The notes beneath the pieces were generated by a model, which made no database searches, was not told where the DNA came from, and worked only from the letters and a program-made list of their open reading frames with translations. Below are positions 42,155 to 51,803 of a stretch of 64,000 nt of DNA, one piece after another. Source of the DNA: Lactobacillus kimbladii. Lineage in GTDB: Bacteria > Bacillota > Bacilli > Lactobacillales > Lactobacillaceae. The number at the start of each line of letters is the position of its first letter. Within the stretch, counting starts at the first letter, position 1. The stretch is from assembly GCF_000970755.1 (NCBI RefSeq), contig NZ_KQ034007.1:1-64000 (forward strand), read 5' to 3'. The position numbers and the translations under genes were made by a program.

Positions 42155-42446
42155 TCAATATGCTAAAGGAAGTATAGCACGTTTAAAATAGTTTTGACCA
42201 CCATGATTTTTGGTGGTCTTTTTCTTTTTTGTAGGACTGGCTGAAACCTTTTTAAGTTCTGCGACTTTTTTCTCGGCCATTAGTTGTAATTGCTGCGATT
42301 GATCAAGCAATTTTTGCGTCTGATCAAGAGTATCATGCAGGCGAGCTATTTCTTGATCTTTGCTGACAAGCTGTTCATGATAAGTTTGTTCTAACAGGTC
42401 TAAATGCTTTAATAGCGCGCTTTCTTGCTCTTTTTTGTTTACCGGT
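42155..42446 (-). pseudogene. 3-prime fragment of a plasmid replication-associated (DUF536-type) gene
   Basis: The minus strand reads a coiled-coil tail (QEIARLHDTLDQTQKLLDQS, then QQLQLMAEKKVAELKKVS) ending KKKKTTKNHGGQNYFKRAILPLAY and a stop. This is the C-terminal style of DUF536 proteins encoded beside repB on lactobacillal and lactococcal plasmids. Its 5-prime part is missing, cut at the IS3 inverted end at 42447. It is a plasmid-derived remnant. Confidence 0.65.
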
Positions 42447-42807
42447 TGAAGTTAACCCCTAGAATTGGACGTTAACATTAATTCATGTTTGCTAAGGCCG
42501 TATTTCGATATTCAATCGGGGTGCGGCCTTTTAGCGTGTGCCTGATTCTAGCTTGATTGTAGTATTTGATCCATTTTTCCATGGCCTCCTGCAGCGCCTT
42601 CTTAGTAGGATAGGTATAGGTGTAGTAGTCTAGCTCAACCTTCATGATGTGAAAGAGACTCTCGCAGGCCGCATTGTCGTAGCAGGTCGCCCGTCGCGAC
42701 ATGCTTTGAAAAACGTGGTGCTGTTTTAGGGTCTGACAATATGCTTTGGACTGGTATTGAATGCCCTGATCGCTGTGAATCGTCATGCGGTAAGGCAGTT
42801 TGGGCAT
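42447..42807 (-). pseudogene. IS3-family OrfB, C-terminal part
   Basis: The fragment contains MTIHSDQGIQYQSKAYC, SRRATCYDNAACESLFHIMK (the second and third DDE elements) and a C-terminus RTPIEYRNTAL. It ends at an inverted end TGAAGTTAACCCC. The N-terminal half is absent here. The matching N-terminal half lies on the same strand at 48482-48820. Confidence 0.8.
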
Positions 42808-43035
42808 GATTTTTGGAACTTTTAAAAAATTGGGGCAGTCATTTTTGAGCGAAAAGTGAAATGGTTTTGGCAGGTAAATTATTCAGCTTGTCGCTAGGAA
42901 GTTGTCCATTTGGTGGAAAATTAGGTGTAAAAGTATATCCGAGGGTGACAAAACGGCTCACAGGGGCTAAATCAGGCAAGCTGATGTTGGTAGGTTAAAA
43001 GAGAATAAAAAATAAACGAAAATTGCAATTTTAAG

Positions 43036-43371
43036 TTGAACACTTTTTACGATATTTTAAGCAAGAATTATCTTAAAATTGCTTTTCAACCTAAACATCA
43101 AGCTGATGAACGTCAAAGCTTATGCAATATGGTTGATCAAATGAAGTTTCCTGAACCAACGATTGTTTTAGCCGATCGCGGTTACGAATCTTTTAATGTC
43201 TTTGAACACCTTAAGCAAGCTGGACAAAAGTTTCTTATCCGTGCTAAAGATGTCAACAGTAATGGCTTCTTAAGTCACCTAACATTGCCACAGACACCAA
43301 CTTTTGATGTAATTGTTGATTTTAAACTAACCAGAAGACAAACCAAGGCAATCAGTATGGTTCGATCTTAA
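43036..43371 (+). pseudogene. IS4-family transposase fragment
   Basis: The frame contains LNTFYDILSKNYLKIAFQPK and IVLADRGYESFNVFEHLKQAGQKFLIRAKD, the IS4-type DRGY motif and its context. It lacks the rest on both sides. The 228 bp upstream (42808-43035) show nothing recognisable. Confidence 0.7.
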
Positions 43372-43379
43372 ATTCTTAT

Positions 43380-44312
43380 GCTTTATCCTTAATGAATGAG
43401 GCTAATGTCAGTATTGCTAGGACGTAGCGCATGATTATGGGCTTAAGCTATGATGCCTTGCGGCCTAATCAGGGTTACTTAGCTAAATTATAAAAGCAAG
43501 CAGCTAAACAGTTAGCGCCCTTTAATGCCGAGTTAAAAGCAAAACTGCTTAAACAAAAGCTGCTTTATTGGGACGATACTGTGGTAATGGGTTGATACTA
43601 AACGAGCTTGTCTGCGCTACTATGGTACAGAGAAGCTAGACTTATACAAAGCCCATCATCATAAAGATCTGGCTGGTATTAAGGATGATCAGCTGTTAAC
43701 TCAATTACCAGCTGACTGACACGTAATGCATGACCATAATAAAGTCAACCTACAATCACATTTTTAATTACGACAATATTGAATGTAATGTCCATCTCAT
43801 GCGGGACTTACAAAAGTGCATTGATAATACTGGCAATCAATGGGCTAAAGACCTGCGGAAGTTGCTCAGTCTGACCAATATGAACCGTAAAAATCTCCTT
43901 GAACAAGGGATTGAAAGTTTTGATGAAGTAACTGAAGCCGAGTTTTATTTCAAATTAGATCAAGCATTAAGTTTAGGTTATCAAGAATGGCAGCAGCCAG
44001 GTAATTCTTACTATGCACTGATGGAACATACTTTAATCAAACGAATAGTGACTTATACCCCCGCAATATTTTGCCTGGGTAACCAATTTTGCCTTACCGT
44101 TTTCCAACAATTTGAGTGAGCGAAGTCTGCGCGGCGTCAAGAGCAAAATGAAGTTAGCTGGGCAGTTTGAAAATATCACCAGCAGTAAGAATTACGCGAC
44201 GATCCGCAGTTACATTGAAACAAGTTATCGCAATGAGAAGAATCCCACTAAGGCCTTAGAGAAATTAATGGCCAGCAAACCGTATCAAGTTAAAGAGCTA
44301 CTGCAAAAGTAG
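43380..44312 (+). pseudogene. IS66-family transposase remnant
   Basis: Pieces in several frames spell an IS66 transposase: LLYWDDTVV, RYYGTEKLDLYKAHHHKDL, VMHDHNKV, NIECNVHLMRDLQKC and, last, SERSLRGVKSKMKLAGQFENITSS. At least one stop and two frameshifts break it (near 43593, 43720 and 44110). It is inactive. Confidence 0.75.
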
Positions 44313-44330
44313 GCTTATTTAACGTACAGA

Positions 44331-44364
44331 AAACCCAGTATCGAACAAAGATACTGGGTTTTTT
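44331..44364 (+). terminator. Strong hairpin terminator
   Basis: AACCCAGTATC and GATACTGGGTT pair perfectly and are followed by T5. It lies after the IS66 remnant and isolates the matrixin gene. Confidence 0.88.
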
Positions 44365-44485
44365 GAGCTTGGCTGTGAATAGTAACAACAAATAAGTATT
44401 TTTCCTTGCATAATAATAAGTGTGTTAAAATATGATTGTAAAAGTAATTTGAAAATAATTTAAGATCAAAAAAGAGGCCTATAGT

Positions 44486-45130
44486 ATGAAAACTTTTAAA
44501 AAACTTTTGGCATGTATTAGCTTGCTTATATTTGGAGTAGGAATTACTGGCTCAAATTTTATTCAAGCGAATCAAGTTAAGGCAGATACTGACTACATTA
44601 CACCTTCTAAGCCATGGAGGTACAAATATAATTCTGCTTATTACTATGACTTGTCAACTTCGAGTTATTATCAAGATGTTTGGAATAGTGCGATTAATTC
44701 GTGGATTAGTAACGGATTTTATTGGCAGAAAGCTTCAAATAGTTCGAAAACTACTTTAAGTAGTTATGATGGATCCGATGATTTGAGTATAGCCGGAAAA
44801 ACAAATACGAAATATAATACAAGTACTGGACAAATCATTAGTAATCAAGTTCTTTTAAATAGAGCTGCACTTACAGCTTATGGTTATTCAAAGAGTGAAC
44901 GTGTTAATGTCGCTGAACATGAATTAGGACATGCACTTGGACTTGCTCATAATGAGCCCGACAGCATATCAGTTATGAACCCTGCTAATAGATCTTATAG
45001 TATTCAAGATTGTGATGTTCGTGGTATGAATGCAATCTATTCTACACCTGCCCTATTCTCCGTGAGAGATTCAGGAGATATTATAACTGTTACTACTTAT
45101 ATGAAAATTGTCCCAAAGAGCAATCGTTAG
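44486..45130 (+). CDS. Secreted matrixin-like zinc metalloprotease
   Basis: The 214-residue protein has an N-terminal signal peptide (KKLLACISLLIFGVGITG, probable cleavage after VKA). Its zinc motif HELGHALGLAH has ligands His145, His149 and His155 with Glu146, and a Met-turn at SVMNP (Met164). This is the minimal metzincin/matrixin catalytic domain, with no propeptide cysteine switch visible. It is secreted and could process peptides or host/matrix proteins. It sits between IS remnants and a second secreted protein in the region of the peptide and exporter genes. Confidence 0.88.
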   Translation: MKTFKKLLACISLLIFGVGITGSNFIQANQVKADTDYITPSKPWRYKYNSAYYYDLSTSSYYQDVWNSAINSWISNGFYWQKASNSSKTTLSSYDGSDDLSIAGKTNTKYNTSTGQIISNQVLLNRAALTAYGYSKSERVNVAEHELGHALGLAHNEPDSISVMNPANRSYSIQDCDVRGMNAIYSTPALFSVRDSGDIITVTTYMKIVPKSNR

Positions 45131-45257
45131 TGTAAGTGTAATGGATTAATTGATTTTTAATTACTTTTACACACGTTGTCACTTAATTAAGCATTTAACT
45201 AAGGGAGATTTTTAAAGTCGTAAATTTATGTTGGTTTCAGAAGGGAGTTGAAATAAT

Positions 45258-45899
45258 ATGCGACTGAGCAAAGAAAAATTAGTATTAGGATGTATGATAT
45301 TACTAGGGTTATGCATTTTTGGGAGTCAAATATCTCATGCAAAAACAGTTCCTCAAATAAGTAAAACGACTTTGACTTTCAATAAGAAGGACAATGAAGC
45401 TAAACTAAAAGGTAAAGCTAAAGGTATTAAAAAGTTAAAGGTGCTATATAATAGAAATGTAATTAAAACAGTTAATATTAGTAAAAAAGGACGCTTTTCT
45501 TCAAATTTGAAATTTAGTGGCTATAAAGATGTTATCTTATGTGGTTTAAATAAGTCTGGTAAAGAAATAGTAACTAGACGAAAACTAAGCAGTAAAAATT
45601 ATGCTTCACCTAAACCGAGGATCAATGAGATTGAACGAAAAAATGGTGCAATTTATGTTGACGTGAATGCCAATGAAAATAGTACTCTTATTTTTTATTA
45701 TAATGGGAAGAAAATTTATACAACTAGAATGAATAAAACAAATTCTCATGACATAACAGTAGCTTTTTCAGATTTTAATCTTACTAATGATTCAAAATAC
45801 ATTTTTGTTAAACAAAAGCAAGTAGGTAAAAAGATTAGTCCGGCCATAAAAACATTAATTCCGGATGAAGGGCAAGCTATCGTTTCAACGTATAATTAG
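45258..45899 (+). CDS. Secreted protein, two beta-sandwich-like repeats
   Basis: The 213-residue protein has a signal peptide (KLVLGCMILLGLCIFGSQISHA) and a basic mature part of two similar units with short beta strands (KGIKKLKVLYNRNVIKTVN and NSTLIFYYNGKKIYTTRM). No family recognised with confidence. It starts 128 bp after the matrixin gene, with AAGGGAG before the ATG. A cell-surface binding role is only a guess. The following broken HPr-kinase-like frame continues in the same register after its stop. Confidence 0.7.
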   Translation: MRLSKEKLVLGCMILLGLCIFGSQISHAKTVPQISKTTLTFNKKDNEAKLKGKAKGIKKLKVLYNRNVIKTVNISKKGRFSSNLKFSGYKDVILCGLNKSGKEIVTRRKLSSKNYASPKPRINEIERKNGAIYVDVNANENSTLIFYYNGKKIYTTRMNKTNSHDITVAFSDFNLTNDSKYIFVKQKQVGKKISPAIKTLIPDEGQAIVSTYN

Positions 45900-46753
45900 A
45901 CAAAACAAGGGTTCAATGTCATTAAGTTAAGCAAAACTTTTAATTTAAAAACTGCAATTTTCGATTTTGTTATTTCTGATAATGATATGTTAGAAAGTAT
46001 ACGACTATAGTGATGAGAGTGGTTACATTAAGCCCGATATTATCATTCATTTTCAAAGAAAGATATGATTTTTACCATCCCATACGATGATTTGAAAGAT
46101 TATAAAGTATCAGGTAAACAAATGAAAGATATTGAAGAAATAAATATTTCGTTTATTTTACCAGAAAATGGGAATTTTTAACGCCACCTTTACCTCCTTT
46201 TGAATCCTCTAATTTTAAAAACCAACTAATTGCTATTCACGGCGGGGCAGTTTCTGATCAAAATAAAGCTATATTATTTGTTGGAGACAGAGGCTCAGGC
46301 AAAACCACACTAACAATTTCATTAGCTAATAAATTACATTATGAATATTTAACTGATGAAACAGTTGTTTTACAACGGTACACAGATTATGTTTATAGCT
46401 TCCCAAGATTAGTTTTAACAAGAACCTCGGCTGATATTAAATCAGCAAAAAACAAAAATAGAGCTGATAAAATGGTGCCCAAGCTTAATAAAGCAGGTGC
46501 AGAGGTGAAGCGAATTTATTTTCTTAATCCTACATATTCGCAGCCATTTGGTATCTTTAAGATAGCATCTTCAGAAGCTATTTCGAAGTTATTTGAATCA
46601 TATAGATACATAGGAACAAGCGTCGAAAACTCATCTTCAACTTTAATTAATTTATCAAAAAAAGAATGCTTCAAAGTTTGCTATACGGCAGGAGACTTTA
46701 CATCACTTAAAAATGCTGAATCGCTGATTTATAAAAACCTTATGAAGGAGTGA
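45900..46753 (+). pseudogene. Broken HPr kinase-like (HprK-fold) gene
   Basis: Readable pieces in three frames are KTFNLKTAIFDFVISDND, then YDYSDESGYIKPDIIIHF, then FTIPYDDLKDYKVSGKQMKD, and finally AIHGGAVSDQNKAILFVGDRGSGKTTLT onward to the stop at 46753. The P-loop GDRGSGKT and YLTDE resemble HprK-like kinases found in some peptide-natural-product clusters. Frameshifts lie near 46000, 46055 and at T5 (46175-46179). No start codon is evident. The last part overlaps the next ABC gene closely, showing they were once co-translated. Confidence 0.65.
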
Positions 46754-46755
46754 CA

Positions 46756-48330
46756 ATGAAAGTATATTTTAAAAAGCACCTTGGTGAAGTTTTATTAGCA
46801 AGTTTTCTTTTATTATCTAATTCAGTATTACAGGTTTATGCTGCTACTAAGATGGCACAACTAGCTAATTATTTAATTGAAAAGAAGCTTTTGTATTTTA
46901 GTAAGACACTTCTTATTATTTTTACTTTATGGTTTTCTACCTTTATTATCTCTTTGCTTGAAAGTTATGTTCAAGAAACTGTAACTCAAAATATATTAAC
47001 TGATATTCGAGCTGAAATTACAAATAATATTATTGGATTAACGCAGTCTGAGTTTAAAAGTAAGCCAGTTGATTATTATGAATCTTATTTACAAAACGAT
47101 ACCAACATGATACAAAAAGAAGGCATCGAAACATTTTTTCTAATTATCCGTTTTTCTGGAAATGCGCTTTTTTCTTTAATTGCTTTATACGCTTATAATA
47201 TTTCGCTTTTTATTGCTGCTATTATTTTAGTAACTATCATGACCATAGTTCCCAAAATTTGCAAAAATTATTTAGCAAATGGAATTAAAGGTGTTTCAGA
47301 AGCGAATGAAAAGTTTTTAAAAATCACAAGTAGTGGCTTACACGGATATGAAACTTTATATGCATTTAATGTCTTGGCCGAACTAAAAAGATTAGTCAAT
47401 AACGGGTCAAATTTACTAAAGCATGCGAACGTTAAAAATACAGTTAGACGATCAATAATAGGTATAGTCACCGGAGTGATAAATATAGGAAGTCAATTAA
47501 TAATTCTTGGCATTACAGGTTATCTCCATTTTCAAGGATTACTTACTGCGGGAGCTATATTGGCTACTGCTGAATTAGCAACAAAAGTTTTTGATTCCAT
47601 CAATATTGTTGATCGCTACTTTTCCCAATTGTTATCAACAACTAGTTTATTTGAAAAGTTTGGTAAGTTAGTTCCTTCCAGAAATTTTAAGTGTAATACT
47701 CAGAATTTAGATGAAACAAATCTTTTAACGAAATTTGTTTCCCTTACATTCAAGAATGTTTACTTTTCTTATCCAGGCTCAAAAAATCAGATACTAACTA
47801 ATTTTTCTTTTACTTTTAATAGAAACAACTTTTATAAGCTAAATGGAAAATCTGGTTCTGGGAAAAGTACACTTTTAAAACTTGCAACTAACCAATTACA
47901 GCCCCAAAAAGGGAAAATCCTTTTAAACGGAATTGATATTAAAACAATACCACAAACTATAATTAATAATATTATTATTTATGTACCACAAACCGTTACG
48001 ATATTCCCACAATCCATAGATTATAATATTAAATTAGGACGTAATGTTAACAGCCAATTGTTAGAAAAAGTCAAAAATATTTACAAAATTAATAATGACT
48101 GGCATCCAGATTCTTTATCTGGTGGGGAACAACAAAGAGTCGCCTTAGCGCGCTTACTCAACCCAAAAGATAAATTAATTTTATTAGACGAAAGTTTTTC
48201 AAATATTGATCTTAAGTCGACTAAAGATATTTTGAATAATCTACTTAATCAAGTAGAAACTGTTATAATGGTATCACATAGAAGCCAAGAAATAGACCCC
48301 AAGCTTTTTAAATCAATTGATATTAAATAG
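46756..48330 (+). CDS. ABC exporter (fused membrane and ATPase domains)
   Basis: The 524-residue protein has an N-terminal half with about six membrane segments and a C-terminal ATPase with Walker A NGKSGSGKSTLLKL, signature LSGGEQQRVALARL, Walker B KLILLDES and a switch His in MVSHRSQE. It lacks a peptidase C39 domain. ATG at 46756 has AAGGAG five bases before it, and lies two bases past the stop of the HprK-like gene. It probably exports a peptide or other small product. The gene is intact although its partner is broken. Confidence 0.88.
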   Translation: MKVYFKKHLGEVLLASFLLLSNSVLQVYAATKMAQLANYLIEKKLLYFSKTLLIIFTLWFSTFIISLLESYVQETVTQNILTDIRAEITNNIIGLTQSEFKSKPVDYYESYLQNDTNMIQKEGIETFFLIIRFSGNALFSLIALYAYNISLFIAAIILVTIMTIVPKICKNYLANGIKGVSEANEKFLKITSSGLHGYETLYAFNVLAELKRLVNNGSNLLKHANVKNTVRRSIIGIVTGVINIGSQLIILGITGYLHFQGLLTAGAILATAELATKVFDSINIVDRYFSQLLSTTSLFEKFGKLVPSRNFKCNTQNLDETNLLTKFVSLTFKNVYFSYPGSKNQILTNFSFTFNRNNFYKLNGKSGSGKSTLLKLATNQLQPQKGKILLNGIDIKTIPQTIINNIIIYVPQTVTIFPQSIDYNIKLGRNVNSQLLEKVKNIYKINNDWHPDSLSGGEQQRVALARLLNPKDKLILLDESFSNIDLKSTKDILNNLLNQVETVIMVSHRSQEIDPKLFKSIDIK

Positions 48331-48481
48331 CTTCCATATAATTTGCTAATAATAGACAACAAGGTAAAAAGCAAGTACTTGAAAATTTATTTGAACTTTA
48401 TTATATTTTTAGAACTAACCATTTTGGTTAGTTCTTTTGTTTGGGCCGGATCGCCAAAACCTACTTGAGTCCATCTAGAAC

Positions 48482-48820
48482 TTATTTGGTCTGTGGCCGC
48501 TGACTGATGGTGTAGCTGATGATTTCACCGCTGTAAAGATCTTTAAAGGGCGAGAAATATAACCGTTGGCTCATGCTCTTATTGCCATAGCGAAACTCGC
48601 TGATATCGGTGACTACCTTTTGGTAGGGCCGATCGGTCTTAAACTTCTGGTGGAAGCGGTTCTTCGCCTTCTTGCCTTGCGGACCTTTTGATGAATCATA
48701 CTTGCCTGCACGCAAGTTGTATTTGCGGGCCAGCAGCTTGTGCTCCTTCATCAGTCGGTAAATGCGTTTATGGTTCACCTGCAGGCAGTACTGCGCGATT
48801 ACGTTTACTGGTTCAACCAC
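48482..48820 (-). pseudogene. IS3-family OrfB, N-terminal part
   Basis: The frame reads YCLQVNHKRIYRLMKEHKLL and KVVTDISEFRYGNKSMSQ (the first catalytic Asp), ending TISQRPQTK at a stop. The next expected part of OrfB is what lies at 42447-42807 on the same strand. Missing are the 5-prime end and the second half. Confidence 0.75.
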
Positions 48821-48835
48821 ATCAGAAGTTCAAAC

Positions 48836-48943
48836 AAACTAAAATACACGACTCCGATTAAATATCGGAATCGTGCGTTAGGTCTTGCTTAATAATAAAA
48901 TGTCTAACTTTTTAGTTGCACTTCAATTTCGGGGGTCACATCA
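48836..48943 (+). pseudogene. 3-prime end of an IS150-group element
   Basis: The plus strand reads KLKYTTPIKYRNRALGLA and a stop, the C-terminus of an IS3-family transposase. It runs to an inverted end GGGGGTCACATCA like that of the IS at 39921. The rest of that element is gone, and it abuts the minus-strand OrfB fragment. Confidence 0.65.
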
Positions 48944-48957
48944 GCTGCGTCCTACTT

Positions 48958-50043
48958 TTATTTAATGATTATATCTCCATCCCTTAAGGTTGCTATTAAC
49001 GAGTCACTTTGCATACTTTGACTGTTAAAACTATTGCCAATACTGGAATTGCGATAAATAATGTCGCCATCGTTTACTTTAAGTTGCACACTGATGTCAT
49101 GGGCAAGTTGACCTAACTTCAAATCGCCATTCGTACTCTTAACAATATTTTGATCGGTTAGCTGGCTTTTCCTGATCAGAACATCTCCATCCTGTGCTTG
49201 CAAACTGATGTTAGCATGGCATTGGTTAATTTCTATATCTCCATCATCTGTTTGGGTAATTATTTGCTTAAGGATGCTGCGTTTAAAACTGCCGTCTCCG
49301 TTTTGCACTTTACTAGATAACTGAGCAATTTTTGACTGAGTAACAAAGCAATCAGCGTTCTGGCCGACAAAAATAAATTCATCTGAAACTCTGACATTGT
49401 TGATGTATATGTCACCATTATGAAGGTTAAGTACGATGTTTTTAAGTTTTAGATTTTGCAACATGATGTCACCATTATGACTTTGTCCACTAATTTTAGT
49501 TAAAGAATCTAGTTTAGGAACAGTAATTTCCACGCGACTGACAGCCGTGAGCCTGTTGAACATGATTACACTGTTTTTTTTCTCAACAGGAGCCTCTTTA
49601 ACAACTAACGTTTGCTTGACTAAATTAGTTTCTATGGGTCTGCTGCTGTAATCTGCTACGGTTATTTGAAATTGACTACCTTGATGAATAATTACATCTG
49701 TAGTCTTAACTGCCAATTTTACTTGATTGAAGTTTTCAAGGGTAATGGTACGCTTTCTGCGGGGATATCTTTTGACACGCAAGCCATTAAAGTAATTATC
49801 ACTGGCATGGGGGTCATTAGCAGAGGCAGTAACTGCTGTTAAAAATTTAACATAATCCTGCTTGATTTCTTTTGCAAGGTCATCCGGAGTACCTAGTTCT
49901 TTAACTATTTCTTCTTTTGCTTGAAAATCACCGTCCAGCAGAAAATCACGGTAGAAGTCAAGTGTATATTTTTGTTCTGATGTAGATAAAGACGTCAAAT
50001 TCAGAGCCAATTTGGAGATGAAATTTTCGATTAGTGGAGTCAT
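48958..50043 (-). CDS. HAAS-DUF4097 fusion protein
   Basis: The 361-residue protein joins an N-terminal HAAS-like domain (FISKLALNLTSLSTSEQKYTLDFYRDFLLDG and IVKELGTPDDLAKEI, residues 1-65) to a DUF4097 beta-helix with repeated DGD turns (DDGDIEINQC, QDGDVLIRKS, NDGDIIYRNS, ending RDGDIIIK). There is no membrane segment. It is related to the separate HAAS and DUF4097 genes at 33961-36395, as if the two partners had fused and lost the membrane part. An IS fragment begins 15 bp past its stop. Confidence 0.8.
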   Translation of the reverse strand: MTPLIENFISKLALNLTSLSTSEQKYTLDFYRDFLLDGDFQAKEEIVKELGTPDDLAKEIKQDYVKFLTAVTASANDPHASDNYFNGLRVKRYPRRKRTITLENFNQVKLAVKTTDVIIHQGSQFQITVADYSSRPIETNLVKQTLVVKEAPVEKKNSVIMFNRLTAVSRVEITVPKLDSLTKISGQSHNGDIMLQNLKLKNIVLNLHNGDIYINNVRVSDEFIFVGQNADCFVTQSKIAQLSSKVQNGDGSFKRSILKQIITQTDDGDIEINQCHANISLQAQDGDVLIRKSQLTDQNIVKSTNGDLKLGQLAHDISVQLKVNDGDIIYRNSSIGNSFNSQSMQSDSLIATLRDGDIIIK

Positions 50044-50137
50044 CCTGTTTCTCCTGTCACTATAAAATATCTTTTTTCTTTTTATTATACGCTATAATTT
50101 ATGAAAAAAATATTAAAATTATTTATAGAATTAATAA

Positions 50138-51016
50138 CTACTTGGGCCACAGAAACCGGCCGATAATCTGATCTACTTTGTAATTGTCGTGCAACTTGCT
50201 GTGTTGTCCAGCTGCACCCTTAATTTCAATTTCATGGTAATTCACTTTGCCACGCAACAAATATCGTAAAGATTGAGCTGAAACGCAACTGACGTCATCA
50301 TCAGAATTGGTACCATTTTCTTTATTGCCAAAAATATTTAATACTGATACATTATTTGGAAAGTTATGACGATGCGCTAAAAAATATTGGTAGGATTGGG
50401 TCATGTATTTTGGCTTGCCATTTTTAAGCAGGTAATTATGATTAGGCTTCTCATCTAGACCGATAATACCATTAAATGGTGCTCCAAGATTAACCTGCTT
50501 TTTTAGTCGAGGCAAATCACGTTCCTGTCCGTATTTTAGTTGATAAGAGAGAGTCATGATATTTCCCATAGAATGAGCTACGGTATTATATTGCTTAATA
50601 TGGTATTTTTGCTTTAAACATAATATCAGGTTGTAAAACCACTCACGTGTCGTATAATAGTTGCTGTTTTTATTATCTTGCAAAATTACTTGAATAAGCG
50701 GTCTTTTAGTTTTACGGGGCCAATTGCCTTGTAATTCAACTTTACCTGCAGGAGAAATTTTAGCTGTTAAAACTTTGTGTGCACCATTATGGCGTTCGGC
50801 ATAAGCGATCATCCCAGCAGTTGAATGAACGCCAGCACCATAGCCATGCAAATAAATGGTAGGCGTAGCTTTAAAATGAGCTTTTTCCGTATTGGCGGAA
50901 CTGACTTCATCCGTAGCCGTATGCGAATTTTTTTGTTCATAAGTGTGAAACAGGACGATTGTAACTAAGAGTAAACCTAAAATGCTGCTTAATCCTATTA
51001 ACCATTTTTTCTTCAT
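50138..51016 (-). CDS. DUF915 alpha/beta hydrolase, membrane-anchored
   Basis: The 292-residue protein has an N-terminal anchor or signal (WLIGLSSILGLLLVTIVLFH), the oxyanion-region TPTIYLHGYGAG, the nucleophile motif NTVAHSMGNI and a C-terminal His in GAAGQHSKLHDN. This is the DUF915 cell-surface hydrolase group of lactic acid bacteria. It acts outside the membrane on an unknown ester. The DNA between it and the next gene holds no further feature. Confidence 0.85.
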   Translation of the reverse strand: MKKKWLIGLSSILGLLLVTIVLFHTYEQKNSHTATDEVSSANTEKAHFKATPTIYLHGYGAGVHSTAGMIAYAERHNGAHKVLTAKISPAGKVELQGNWPRKTKRPLIQVILQDNKNSNYYTTREWFYNLILCLKQKYHIKQYNTVAHSMGNIMTLSYQLKYGQERDLPRLKKQVNLGAPFNGIIGLDEKPNHNYLLKNGKPKYMTQSYQYFLAHRHNFPNNVSVLNIFGNKENGTNSDDDVSCVSAQSLRYLLRGKVNYHEIEIKGAAGQHSKLHDNYKVDQIIGRFLWPK

Positions 51017-51144
51017 TAATATTGCCTACTTTGATCATTTATGTATTAATTATATCTTATATATATTATTCTATTATTAAAAATATAAAAGCTTAATAAT
51101 AGCGTTAGCTTTTTAGACACTCGTATTGAAAGGAAAAAGATGCA

Positions 51145-51654
51145 ATGACACCAATTTTTATTTTAATTAGAGGAAATTCAGGCAGTGGCAAAACTGTCTT
51201 AGCCAATTATTTGCAAAATCATTTTGGCTACCAAAAATGTTTACTTTTACATGAAGATTTATTGCGCCTTGATATTTTGCATGTTAAGGAAAAAGTGGCG
51301 GCGCCAACTGCCAGTCTGATAGAATTAATGATTGACTGGGGCAAACAATACTATCCTATAATTATATTGGAAGGAATATTGCCTAAAAGGATTTATGGCA
51401 CAGCTTTAACTAAAATAATTCATGAATTTGGTGCAGGAGCCTTTGTTTATTACTTAGATATTTCTTTTGCGCAAACCGTAAAACATAATGAAGAAAAAGA
51501 AAGTCCTTTTTCACTTGAGATTCTCGAAAAGTGGTGGCTTGAACAAGATACACTTGGTGGAAAGGAGCGCAAGCTGACAAGTGCCACTGTCAAAGAACTG
51601 GCAGAACAAGTTCTAACGGATATTGCAGATTATGAAAACAAAAAAGGGGACTAG
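51145..51654 (+). CDS. P-loop kinase-like protein
   Basis: The 169-residue protein has Walker A RGNSGSGKTVLANYL at the N-terminus, LLLHEDLLRLDIL in the place of the zeta-toxin/kinase substrate loop, and IIILEGIL as a Walker B-like strand. It resembles small AAA_33/zeta-type nucleoside or sugar kinases. No antitoxin gene is next to it, so a toxin role is unlikely. Substrate unknown. Confidence 0.7.
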   Translation: MTPIFILIRGNSGSGKTVLANYLQNHFGYQKCLLLHEDLLRLDILHVKEKVAAPTASLIELMIDWGKQYYPIIILEGILPKRIYGTALTKIIHEFGAGAFVYYLDISFAQTVKHNEEKESPFSLEILEKWWLEQDTLGGKERKLTSATVKELAEQVLTDIADYENKKGD

Positions 51655-51727
51655 AAAGTCTCCTTCAAACTGAATTTTTTAAAAGCAATAAAAAAAGCAC
51701 CGACTACTTGCAGTGCCATTTTTATTA

Positions 51728-51803
51728 TGGTGGGTGGCCAGGGGCTCGAACCCTGGACCCACGGATTAAGAGTCCGTTGCTCTGCCAACTGAGCTAGCCA
51801 CCC
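51728..51803 (-). tRNA. tRNA-Lys (anticodon CTT), CCA encoded
   Basis: The minus strand folds as a cloverleaf: acceptor GGGTGGC/GCCACCC, anticodon loop CTCTTAA, and T-arm GGTTCGAGCC. The 3-prime CCA is encoded. A short hairpin with T-run (about 51695-51722) lies downstream. Confidence 0.95.

Noticed and set aside
51145-51654. Zeta toxin of a toxin-antitoxin pair
   Set aside because: There is a P-loop kinase-like protein but no epsilon-type antitoxin gene beside it.
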